The notes below the pieces were generated by a model, which searched no databases, had not been told where the DNA came from, and worked only from the letters and a program-made list of their open reading frames with translations. Source: CAYLZW01 sp964388085 (GTDB lineage Bacteria > Myxococcota > UBA727 > CAYLZW01). Taken from it: a stretch of 16,306 nt of DNA. The position numbers and the translations under genes were made by a program. Of the stretch, positions 7,143 to 13,711 are shown piece after piece. Within the stretch, counting starts at the first letter, position 1. Every line of letters starts with the position of its first letter. The stretch is from the NCBI GenBank assembly GCA_964388085.1, contig CAYLZW010000114.1, positions 1 to 16,306 on the forward strand, in the 5' to 3' direction.

Positions 7143-7418
7143 TCAGTCGACGTCAGGGCGCCCGACGGCGCTGCGCCCGGCGTGATCGGCGCTCTCGATG
7201 CACGAGGACGACTCGCCGCCGAGGACGAGGCAGCCGCCGTACACCGAGAGCTGGACCGTGGTCGCGAAGATGCCGGCCACGAGGTGCAGCGCGGGGCTGC
7301 GCACGTCTTCGTGCAGCGGCGGCGCCTCGGCCCGGCGTGGCTCGGCCGCGTTCGAGGGCAGCGCTGTGGTGAGGACGAGGAAGGCGATGGTGACGAACGT
7401 GGTGGCTGCGTGGCGCAT
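7143..7418 (-). CDS. Small exported protein of unknown function
   Basis: This 91-residue protein begins with a signal peptide (MRHAATTFVTIAFLVLTTAL) and a likely signal peptidase I site at SNAA, near residue 25. After a charged Pro/Arg segment comes a moderately hydrophobic stretch (about 44-68, HLVAGIFATTVQLSVYGGCLVLGG within a longer run), with Cys63 and Cys73 close together and able to form a disulfide. I recognise no family. The ATG at 7418 gives the signal peptide and has GGAG five bases upstream, in a repeat that doubles the GGAGCCA unit. Being small and unrecognised, it is less certain than its neighbours, but the signal peptide and RBS argue for a real gene. Confidence 0.6.
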   Translation of the reverse strand: MRHAATTFVTIAFLVLTTALPSNAAEPRRAEAPPLHEDVRSPALHLVAGIFATTVQLSVYGGCLVLGGESSSCIESADHAGRSAVGRPDVD

Positions 7419-7450
7419 GCTGGCTCCGTTTGGCTCCGCTTGGCGCCACC
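7411..7450. repeat. Four 10-base direct repeat units around a start codon
   Basis: Four consecutive 10-base units, each beginning TGGC, lie in phase: TGGCGCATGC, TGGCTCCGTT, TGGCTCCGCT and TGGCGCCACC. The middle two differ at one base. The array spans the start codon and RBS of the small exported gene and duplicates the GGAG core in the transcript. The remainder of 7451-7600 holds no gene, repeat or promoter that I can support. Confidence 0.5.
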
Positions 7451-7600
7451 ATGCGACGGCCTCGGACGTCGATCCAGTTTTTGACCGCGCGCTCCCCGGG
7501 CCATCGCCAAAGACGCCGCGGCGCCGGAGGTGTCGACGAGGATCGCAGCGCTCCTGAGGCGGCGCGCGCCGGCTCGATGCGCGCTCATCGCGGCCGCCGG

Positions 7601-8179
7601 CTACTCGGCGGGAGCCATACTCTCGAGTCGATCGCTGCGGCAGCCGTCGGCGGGCTCCCAGCGACGTCGCACGACGCGCGTAATCTCGGCCGGCGGGTCG
7701 TTGACGTCGTCGCACTCGGCGCTCGTCGTGGTGAAGCGGTTCTCGCGCCCGACCAGCGCCACGCAGTCGTCCACGCCGACGTCGCCGGCCTCTGCGTCCT
7801 CGTCGAGCCGCAGGGCCAGCGTCAACGACTCGCTCAGCACACAGCCGGTGTCCGCGTTGGTCTGCCGGGTCTCGTCGAAGAAGAGGTAGCCGCCCGTCTG
7901 ATCGCGCGTGCCGAGCAGCGCGCGCCCGGGTGCGCCCTGTCGCGTCAGGCCGGTCATCCACACGCGCTGCTCTTGATCCTCGACGAGGGTGACGCGCACG
8001 CGCTGCGTGACGACCTCACGCGTGCAGGCCTCTCGCTCGGCGTCGCCGGTCACGCGACAGGTCTCACGCTGCACGACGTCGCTCGTGAACGTCGCCACGA
8101 CGTCCTCGGGCTCGCCGCAGCCGGACAGGAGCCCAGCGCTTGTGACGGCGACGAAGGAGAGGAGGAGTGCGCGCTTCAC
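7601..8179 (-). CDS. Cysteine-rich lipoprotein A of a three-gene family
   Basis: The 192-residue protein has a lipoprotein signal peptide ending LLSGC (Cys21). The mature part is acidic and probably mostly beta-strand, with further cysteines at 41, 52, 113, 139, 156 and 180. The early pair (41/52), lying about 20 and 31 residues after the lipidated cysteine, and the later pair (113/139) match the layout in the two genes upstream. Sequence identity is low, but I infer a divergent paralogous family. The start is GTG at 8179, with GAGG five bases upstream. The gene is 61 bases downstream of lipoprotein B on the same strand, separated by a hairpin. Function is unknown; an envelope location is predicted from the lipobox. 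Confidence 0.78.
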   Translation of the reverse strand: MKRALLLSFVAVTSAGLLSGCGEPEDVVATFTSDVVQRETCRVTGDAEREACTREVVTQRVRVTLVEDQEQRVWMTGLTRQGAPGRALLGTRDQTGGYLFFDETRQTNADTGCVLSESLTLALRLDEDAEAGDVGVDDCVALVGRENRFTTTSAECDDVNDPPAEITRVVRRRWEPADGCRSDRLESMAPAE

Positions 8180-8209
8180 GGGATCCTCGACGGGTCGGTG
8201 GGGGCAGCC

Positions 8210-8223
8210 GCCTGCGTGCAGGC
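8210..8223 (-). terminator. Hairpin between lipoprotein genes B and A
   Basis: GCCTGC (8210-8215) and GCAGGC (8218-8223) form a perfect compact inverted repeat, effectively five base pairs with a CACG-type tetraloop, 17 bases after the stop of lipoprotein B. There is no T-run in the direction of transcription. It could be a weak terminator or an mRNA-processing or stability element inside the operon. Confidence 0.35.
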
Positions 8224-8240
8224 TTTGGTCCGATGTTGGG

Positions 8241-8714
8241 TCAGATGCTGTCGGTGCGAAAGCCCGTCAGGGAGAAGAGGCTGAGCTCGCCGCGCGGCGT
8301 CTCGCCACACGCCTCCGGCCCCTCGATGCGGGTCGAGATCTCGAGCGTGCCCGAGAGCTCGTCGCCGTTCTCGTCGAAGGTCAGCTCACGGCGGAGCGTC
8401 GTCGTACAGGGCCCGGGATCGCGCGTGCTCTGATCGGACTTCAGCACCGAGCGCTCGCCTTCGATGCCGTCGGCCACCCAGGTCTCCTCGTCGAAGTGGA
8501 GCACGGTGTGCGACTGGCGACGCTCGACGGCGAAGAGCTGCACGAGCTGCGGGGCCGGGTCACCGCAGAACTGTCCGTTCGGCCGGATGTCGCACTCCAT
8601 GATCGAGGTGCGGGTGACGTCGTAGAGCTCGAGGGTGCCGCCGCAGCCGCTCCCGATGACGAGCGAGAGCGCGAGCAGGCCGGGCACCGCGCAGCGGCAG
8701 CGCGAGCGACTCAT
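8241..8714 (-). CDS. Cysteine-rich lipoprotein B of a three-gene family
   Basis: The 157-residue protein has a signal peptide ending IGSGC (Cys24), then an acidic beta-rich mature part with cysteines at 41, 50, 103 and 136. The YDVTRTS segment just after the lipobox parallels YEVTLTP in lipoprotein C. The LTFDENGDELSGTLE region lines up with LAVVDGVLTGEL in C, before the last shared cysteine. Its ATG (8712-8714) overlaps the stop codon of lipoprotein C in an ATGA arrangement, strong support for this start and for translational coupling. It has the fewest cysteines of the three, four beyond the lipidated one, which appears to be the minimal conserved set. Function is unknown. Confidence 0.78.
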   Translation of the reverse strand: MSRSRCRCAVPGLLALSLVIGSGCGGTLELYDVTRTSIMECDIRPNGQFCGDPAPQLVQLFAVERRQSHTVLHFDEETWVADGIEGERSVLKSDQSTRDPGPCTTTLRRELTFDENGDELSGTLEISTRIEGPEACGETPRGELSLFSLTGFRTDSI

Positions 8715-9286
8715 GGCGCGTACTCCGCCCGCGCCGGCACGGCCTCGTCCAAAAGGACCCCCTCGAGCGTAACGCGGAGCTGACGAATGATCGGGGTCGC
8801 GCAGCCCTCGGCGGTGAAGGCCTCGTCGAACAGCTCGCCCGTCAGCACACCGTCGACGACGGCGAGGTCCACGAGGTGCTGCTGCTCGCGCGGGCAGCCC
8901 GACTGCGGGTCCTCCCCCGAGGAGCGCACGCGCGCGAAGTGACAGACACCGCCGCCCCCCGTGCAGCTCGTCGTCGACACGCGGCCATCGTTCGCGAAGT
9001 ACACGCCGGGCAGCGTGCGCCCGTCCTCGGTCAGCAGCACGAAGGTGTCGGGGCCGCGGTAATCGAACAGCCAGCGGCCGCTCCTGCTGACGCTGGCGAG
9101 CTCGACCTCGTCGACGCAGTTCACGCCGCCCTGGCCGACCTGCTCGCAGTCGCTCCGCGGCGTGAGCGTCACCTCGTAGGCGGCCAGGTCGTCCTCCTCG
9201 CCGCCGCAAGCGGGCAGCGGCAGCGCGGCGACGGCGACCAGCGCCAGCCCTCGCGCGAGCGACGTCCAGGGGGACGATGACCTCAT
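8711..9286 (-). CDS. Cysteine-rich lipoprotein C of a three-gene family
   Basis: The 191-residue protein is the first gene of the lipoprotein run. Its signal peptide ends LPLPAC (Cys27), and other cysteines are at 47, 57, 108, 115, 131 and 162. The pair 47/57 and the pair 131/162 correspond to 41/50 and 103/136 of lipoprotein B. Motifs include YEVTLTPRSDC, RWLFDYRGPDTFVLL and GVLTGELFDEAF, which suggest a beta-sandwich or barrel-like secreted domain. The ATG at 9286 is the only methionine close enough to give a sensible signal peptide. No good Shine-Dalgarno sequence precedes it; CATGGT (-10-like) lies six bases before, so leaderless initiation is possible. The gene lies 58 bases downstream of the DUF4388 gene. 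Function is unknown. Confidence 0.78.
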   Translation of the reverse strand: MRSSSPWTSLARGLALVAVAALPLPACGGEEDDLAAYEVTLTPRSDCEQVGQGGVNCVDEVELASVSRSGRWLFDYRGPDTFVLLTEDGRTLPGVYFANDGRVSTTSCTGGGGVCHFARVRSSGEDPQSGCPREQQHLVDLAVVDGVLTGELFDEAFTAEGCATPIIRQLRVTLEGVLLDEAVPARAEYAP

Positions 9287-9310
9287 AGCGGCACCATGCC
9301 ACAGCCGCCG

Positions 9311-9332
9311 GCGCTTGCCAGCGAGGAAGCGC
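9311..9332 (-). terminator. Inverted repeat between the DUF4388 gene and lipoprotein C
   Basis: GCGCTT (9311-9316) and AAGCGC (9327-9332) form a 6-base stem with a 10-base loop in the 58-base gap after the DUF4388 stop codon. No T-tract is present. It may separate the DUF4388 transcript from the lipoprotein operon. Confidence 0.3.
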
Positions 9333-9344
9333 ACGGCGTCCGAC

Positions 9345-10727
9345 TCAACGGAGCTGCACGAAGCCGCGGGTGCGAAAGCCGTCGACGATGCGCAACAGCT
9401 CCCCCTTCTGGATCGGGCTGACGGCGGCGATCTGCGCGAGCGTGCGCTTGCCGTCGATGCGCGAGAGCACATAGCGCTCCTTCGACGTCATGTGCCCGAC
9501 CGCGATGTCCTCCCGCGCCAGGGCGAGGCCCGGCACGAGGCCGAGGTCGAGCTCGACGCCCACGCCCTTCTGCTCGAGCTTGCGCACCTGGGCCTCGGCG
9601 ACCCGGCGGGCGGCGATGGCCTCGGCGTTGACGGGATCATGCTGCAGGATTCGCTCGGCGAGGATGAGCGCCTCGTTCCAGTTGCGTCCCGCGAGCGCGA
9701 TGCGCAAGGCGCTCGCCGGGTCCTCGGCCTCGCTCGGGATGACGACCCCCGGCGCCTCCACCGGCCGCTCGGGCCGCACGACGCTGTACTCGCCGCCGCG
9801 ACGGCGGTGGCGCCCGGGCTCGGGCACGTCGACCACGGCGCCGAGCTGATCGAGCTCCGCCACGATGTCGGCGTCCTCGAGCTCGTCCTCGGGCATGCCG
9901 ATGTCGAGGTCGAACTCGTCGAGGCCGGGCGTGATGAAGTGCTCGTCGTCGTCCGGCAGGGCGGCCTTCGGCGTCGTCACGGGGCGGGGCACAGTCGCGC
10001 GCGGCGCCTTGGCGGGGCTCGCCGTCAAGCGCGGCTGCACGACCTTGCGGTTGTAGAGGTCGTACAGGCGCGCGTAGATCTGAAAGTCCATGGCGCGCAG
10101 CTCGAGGCTCGCCTCGCCGATGCTCTGCCCGTTCTTGAGCAGCTCGATGAGGCGGCGGTCGAAGCTGCTCGCGCGCGGCAGCGCGTCGACGAGGACCTCG
10201 CAGCGCGTGCCGTCGGTCGGGAACACGCTGCGGATCTCCTCCCACATGCGCGAGCGCGCCAGCCCCTCGCTGTGCACCTCGAGCAGGTTGACGGGCACGT
10301 CGGTGTCGAGCTCGGTGTCCTCGCTGACGTCGGTGCTGAGCTTGAACGTGCCCTCGCGCCAGCACATGGCCTCGAGCAGCGACTCGCGGGTCTTGAAGAG
10401 CAGCACGCGCTGCAGCTGCTCCTGCGAGATCGCGTCGACCATGACGAGCACGCGGCCGAGCGGGACGTGCGTCTCCTGCTGCGTATCGAAGGCCTTCTGG
10501 AGCTGATCCTCGTTGATGTAGCCGAAGTTGATGAGGTGCTGGCCGAGGTACTCGCGCGGATCCGAGCAGGCCGCCTGCATCACCATTCCTTCGCGCACCA
10601 CGAAGCGGCGATCCACCGAACCCTGGTGCATGGTGACGACGACGCTGAGGTGGCGGTTGGCCACCCACAGAAAGACGTCGCCGACGGGCATGAGGGGGAT
10701 GTCACCAGCGAGGCTCGCCATGCACAT
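9345..10727 (-). CDS. DUF4388 (PATAN-type) regulatory protein with TPR-like and winged-helix-like C-terminus
   Basis: The 460-residue protein starts with a DUF4388/PATAN-type module (about 4-90: SLAGDIPLMPVGDVFLWVAN, then LGQHLINFGYINEDQLQKAF), typical of signalling proteins in deltaproteobacteria and cyanobacteria. A helical GxxLVxxxxIxxEQL segment continues to about residue 160. An acidic Pro-rich linker (about 232-335) follows, then a short TPR-like helix pair (338-385, ALRIALAGRNWNEALILAER) and a C-terminal winged-helix-like module (413-460, ERYVLSRIDGKRTLAQIA then LLRIVDGFRTRGFVQL). Such proteins are linked to gliding, type IV pili and gene regulation; the specific role here is unknown. 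Two starts are possible, ATG 10727 or ATG 10721. A GGGG sequence serves as a weak RBS for either. It diverges from glmU, 187 bases away. Confidence 0.82.
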   Translation of the reverse strand: MCMASLAGDIPLMPVGDVFLWVANRHLSVVVTMHQGSVDRRFVVREGMVMQAACSDPREYLGQHLINFGYINEDQLQKAFDTQQETHVPLGRVLVMVDAISQEQLQRVLLFKTRESLLEAMCWREGTFKLSTDVSEDTELDTDVPVNLLEVHSEGLARSRMWEEIRSVFPTDGTRCEVLVDALPRASSFDRRLIELLKNGQSIGEASLELRAMDFQIYARLYDLYNRKVVQPRLTASPAKAPRATVPRPVTTPKAALPDDDEHFITPGLDEFDLDIGMPEDELEDADIVAELDQLGAVVDVPEPGRHRRRGGEYSVVRPERPVEAPGVVIPSEAEDPASALRIALAGRNWNEALILAERILQHDPVNAEAIAARRVAEAQVRKLEQKGVGVELDLGLVPGLALAREDIAVGHMTSKERYVLSRIDGKRTLAQIAAVSPIQKGELLRIVDGFRTRGFVQLR

Positions 10728-10759
10728 GATGCCCCGGAGAAGGGCCTCCTCGCGGCATG

Positions 10760-10786
10760 GTTATTCGCGACGCCCTCCGTCGTCAA
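10760..10786 (-). promoter_or_regulatory. Candidate sigma-70-type promoter of the DUF4388 gene
   Basis: On the minus strand TTGACG (10786-10781) is followed after 15 bases by AATAAC (10765-10760), a relatively AT-rich patch in a very GC-rich region. Transcription would begin about 25 bases before the coding start. The spacer is shorter than the ideal 17, so the call is tentative. Confidence 0.4.
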
Positions 10787-10807
10787 ACTTGCGGGCCGCG
10801 GGCGGAC

Positions 10808-10820
10808 GGTCCCTGGGACC
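10808..10820. promoter_or_regulatory. 13-base palindrome in the glmU/DUF4388 divergent region
   Basis: GGTCCCTGGGACC is a perfect palindrome with one central base, which suits a dimeric regulator's operator better than an RNA hairpin. It lies between the divergent DUF4388 and glmU genes. A further inverted repeat, CCTCGCG (10846-10852) and CGCGAGG (10862-10868), lies 46 bases before the glmU start. The rest of the 187-base region shows nothing else that I can support. Confidence 0.35.
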
Positions 10821-10914
10821 CACGGGCGCGGCCTCCGCCGACACACCTCGCGTAGCGCTTGCGCGAGGAAACCGGGGCCTTCCCACGAGGACGGCCATCC
10901 GGCAGGCTGCCCCC

Positions 10915-12312
10915 ATGAAGCTCGCCAGCATCGTCCTCTGCGCCGGCAAGGGCACCCGCATGAAGAGCCGGGTGCCGAAGGTCCTCCACTCTGTCGCCGG
11001 CCGTCCCCTCGGCGCCTGGTCGCTCGCGCGCGCGTTCGAGCTCGGCGCGAGCCCCGTCATCGCCGTCGTCGGACACGAGGCCGAGGCCGTGAAGCAGGGG
11101 CTCGCGCCTCATGTCAGCGGCGATCTGCGCTTCGCGCTGCAGGCCGAGCAGCGCGGCACCGGACACGCCGTCATGTGCGGCCTCGAATCGCTCCCCGACG
11201 TCGCCGACGAGGTGCTGGTGCTCTACGGCGACACGCCGCTCTTGCGCCGGGAGTCGCTGCAGGCGCTGATCGACGCGCACGCGCGCGCGAGCGGTCCGCT
11301 GGCGATGCTGACCACGACGCTCGACGAGCCGAGCGGATACGGGCGGATCGTGCGAGGTCCCGCGGGCGAGGTGCGCGCCGTCGTCGAGCACAAGGACTGC
11401 AGCGAGGAGCAGCGGAGCCTCCGCGAGGTGAATCCCGGCATCTACCTCGTCGACACCGGCTTTTTGCGGGGGGCGCTCGCGAAGCTCGGCACCAACAACG
11501 CGCAGGGCGAGCTGTATTTGACCGATCTCGTCGCCATGGCCGCGGAGCAGGGCGGCGTCACCGCCGTCTCTGTCAGCTCCGAGGAGACGCTCGGCGTCAA
11601 CGACCGCTGCCAGCTCGCGGAGAGCGAGCGCGTGCTGCGCGATCGCCTGCGCCGCCAATGGATGCTCGCCGGCGTCACGCTCGAGGACCCGGCCACCACC
11701 TACCTCGACGTCACGGTCTCGCTCGGCAGCGACGTCGTGCTCGGGCCCGGCGTCGTCCTGCGCGGCGACACGCGCGTGGCCGACCTCGTCCACATCGGCA
11801 CCGGCTGCGTGCTCAGCGACACCGTCGTCGACGAGGGCGCGCGCCTGGCGCCCTACACGGTCTGCGAGCAGGCGCACGTCGGGCCCGCCGTGCAGGCCGG
11901 CCCCTTCGCGCGCCTCCGGCCCGGGGCGGACCTGCGCGAGCGCTCTCGCGTGGGCAATTTCGTCGAGGTGAAGAAGACCGTGCTCGGCAAGGGCGCCAAG
12001 GCGAACCACCTCGCCTACCTCGGTGACGCGGTCATCGGCGAGGACTGCAACGTCGGCGCCGGCACCATCACCTGCAACTACGACGGCATCGGCAAGCACA
12101 AGACGGTGCTCGGCGACCGCGTGTTCATCGGCTCGAATTCGACGCTGGTGGCTCCGGTCACCGTCGAGTCGGACGCCTACGTCGGCGCCGCCAGCACCAT
12201 CTCCCGCGACGTGCCGAAGGACGCGCTCGCCATCGCGCGCGCGCGCCAGGAGAACAAAGAGGGCTACGCCGCGCGCATCCGCTCGCGCAACGAGCGACGC
12301 GCCAAGAGGTGA
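10915..12312 (+). CDS. glmU: GlmU, bifunctional N-acetylglucosamine-1-phosphate uridyltransferase / glucosamine-1-phosphate acetyltransferase
   Basis: GlmU makes UDP-GlcNAc from glucosamine-1-phosphate, acetyl-CoA and UTP, feeding peptidoglycan and lipopolysaccharide synthesis in the cytoplasm. The 465-residue protein has normal length. The uridyltransferase domain shows LCAGKGTRMKSRVPKVLH (8-25), QRGTGHAV (79-86), YGDTPLL with Asp106, and EVNPGIYL (171-178). The metal-binding Asn of the family maps to Asn229 (GVND). The C-terminal left-handed beta-helix carries FARLRPGADL (331-340), NFVEVKKT, the catalytic-histidine motif KANHLAYLGD (His365) and GAGTITCNYDG (381-391), so both activities look intact. 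The ATG at 10915 is exactly where the GlmU fold starts; the RBS is weak. The gene leads a three-gene plus-strand cluster. Confidence 0.97.
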   Translation: MKLASIVLCAGKGTRMKSRVPKVLHSVAGRPLGAWSLARAFELGASPVIAVVGHEAEAVKQGLAPHVSGDLRFALQAEQRGTGHAVMCGLESLPDVADEVLVLYGDTPLLRRESLQALIDAHARASGPLAMLTTTLDEPSGYGRIVRGPAGEVRAVVEHKDCSEEQRSLREVNPGIYLVDTGFLRGALAKLGTNNAQGELYLTDLVAMAAEQGGVTAVSVSSEETLGVNDRCQLAESERVLRDRLRRQWMLAGVTLEDPATTYLDVTVSLGSDVVLGPGVVLRGDTRVADLVHIGTGCVLSDTVVDEGARLAPYTVCEQAHVGPAVQAGPFARLRPGADLRERSRVGNFVEVKKTVLGKGAKANHLAYLGDAVIGEDCNVGAGTITCNYDGIGKHKTVLGDRVFIGSNSTLVAPVTVESDAYVGAASTISRDVPKDALAIARARQENKEGYAARIRSRNERRAKR

Positions 12313-12328
12313 TCTTCTTCGCCGGCGT

Positions 12329-13651
12329 GTGCGCGCCGCGATTGACCTCATGCTCGTGCTCTACGCCGCCCTGGCCCTCACGCTGCAAGCGCCGCTCGCC
12401 GTGGACGCCTTGCCGCCGGCGCCGCGGCCGGACCTCGCCCCGCTGCTTCCCGCGGACGGCTGGCCCGGCGACGGCAAGGCGCTGCCCGCCTTCGCCACGG
12501 CCGCGCAGCACAAGCGGGCGCTCGAGCGCGATCCGCTGCACGGCGAGCGCTTCTGGGTCGAGGAGCTCGCGGGGGCAGCGACGAGCCGCCGCGTCGTCTT
12601 CCTGATCCCGCAGTTCCATCGCAACCCGCTCGTGCCCATCGAGTGGACCTCGCTCGGCGACGCCATCATCACCGTGCAGAGCAACATCGACACGCTCGTC
12701 ACCCGCCTCGTGCGCGCGCACGGCCTCGGCTGCATCGGCACCGAAGGCAGCTGGCTGCAAAAGATCGAGCTGCCCGACGAATTGCGGCAGCCGGCGCAAT
12801 GGGCGGAGGACCTGAAGCGCCGACGACGGACGGCCGACGGCGTGCTGGTGCGCGAGGCGCCGGCGCAGCGACGACACAGCGAGCGCGTAGAGCGGCTCTT
12901 GTTGCAGAGCCTCGAGCAACGGGTGGCGCTTTATGACGGCGTCGGCGTCGCGCTCTATCGGCTCGAGCAGCGCGCGCGCGTCTTGCGCTTCGGCATCGAG
13001 GACGAGGCGCTCAACAAGAACGCGCTGCTGCTGCTCGCCCGGCTGCAGCGCATCGACGAGGCGCTCGCCGAGCTCGAGCCCGCGGGTCAGTCCGACGTGC
13101 AGAGCGCCATGGGCCAGATGTGGCTCGACGAGATCGGCGCGTACGAGAAGGGCGTGCTCGTCCCGCTCGAGGAGAGCCTGGCCGCGCTCGATCAGGAGCG
13201 CCTCCGGCTGCTCAGCGAGGGCGCCGAGGCCTCCGCGCAGGACCTCGGCCGCTTCGTGGTGCTCGCCAAGCACATCGCCGCCGCCGTGGTGCGGTCCGAC
13301 GAGGTCCGCTCCTATACGAGCTATTACCGTCGGGTGGCGAAGGCGCCCGAAGACGCCGGCTCCGCTGCGCCCTCCCGCGAGCTGAGCCCGCAGGAGCGCG
13401 CAAGGCAACAACGGCTGAAGGCCCGCCGCGCGCCGCTGCAGAGGGAGTACGAGGCGCTCTCCATCGACGAGCGCGAGCGGCGCGCGGCGCGCAAGGTGCT
13501 CGCGCGTGTCGGCGCCGGCGGGGTCTGCGCGGTCGTCATGGGGGCCGTGCACAAAGACGCCCTCAAGCAGCAGCTCCTGGAGCTCGCCGGCGAAGACCTC
13601 GCCGTCATCGTCGTCGCGCCCTACTCGTTCGATGAAGCCTCAGGGCCCTGA
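12329..13651 (+). CDS. Exported protein with ChaN/TraB-like motif pattern, function unknown
   Basis: This 440-residue protein begins 16 bases after the glmU stop. I start it at GTG 12329 rather than ATG 12350 because the GTG adds an arginine before the hydrophobic core (AAIDLMLVLYAALALTLQAP), completing a signal peptide; AGAGGTGA at the glmU stop is the only nearby RBS and is rather far. The mature protein has FLIPQFHRNP (His97), GTEGSW (Glu139), FGIEDE (222-227) and VVMGAVHKD (His408). The order early His, GxE, GIE and late GxxH recalls the ChaN/TraB/Tiki/erythromycin-esterase-like superfamily, but this is inference from short motifs. The middle is long-helical, possibly coiled-coil (about 180-300), and an Arg-rich segment (about 350-392) precedes the last motif. 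Periplasmic or exported location is predicted. Confidence 0.8.
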   Translation: MRAAIDLMLVLYAALALTLQAPLAVDALPPAPRPDLAPLLPADGWPGDGKALPAFATAAQHKRALERDPLHGERFWVEELAGAATSRRVVFLIPQFHRNPLVPIEWTSLGDAIITVQSNIDTLVTRLVRAHGLGCIGTEGSWLQKIELPDELRQPAQWAEDLKRRRRTADGVLVREAPAQRRHSERVERLLLQSLEQRVALYDGVGVALYRLEQRARVLRFGIEDEALNKNALLLLARLQRIDEALAELEPAGQSDVQSAMGQMWLDEIGAYEKGVLVPLEESLAALDQERLRLLSEGAEASAQDLGRFVVLAKHIAAAVVRSDEVRSYTSYYRRVAKAPEDAGSAAPSRELSPQERARQQRLKARRAPLQREYEALSIDERERRAARKVLARVGAGGVCAVVMGAVHKDALKQQLLELAGEDLAVIVVAPYSFDEASGP

Positions 13652-13666
13652 GCTGCAGAGCCGATC

Positions 13667-13685
13667 GGCCGGGAAGTCGCCGGCC
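13667..13685 (+). terminator. Hairpin after the exported-protein gene
   Basis: GGCCGG (13667-13672) and CCGGCC (13680-13685) form a perfect 6-base stem with a 7-base loop, 16 bases after the stop codon of the exported-protein gene. No T-tract follows. It could be a weak terminator, although the next gene is close and on the same strand. Confidence 0.3.
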
Positions 13686-13711
13686 TCGCTCGCCTCGGCC
13701 ATGATGCGTCC

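Noticed and set aside
9315..12026. 903-codon plus-strand open frame crossing the DUF4388 gene and glmU
   Set aside because: It crosses a divergent intergenic region and runs in the wrong frame through both real genes; its second half is strongly Arg-rich.
10783..12351. 522-codon open frame antisense to glmU
   Set aside because: A shadow frame of a clear housekeeping gene, with typical Ala/Asp/Arg/Val-rich composition and no domain.
12158..13552. 464-codon minus-strand frame opposite the exported-protein gene
   Set aside because: No signal peptide, RBS or domain, whereas the plus strand has a signal peptide and operon-like spacing after glmU.
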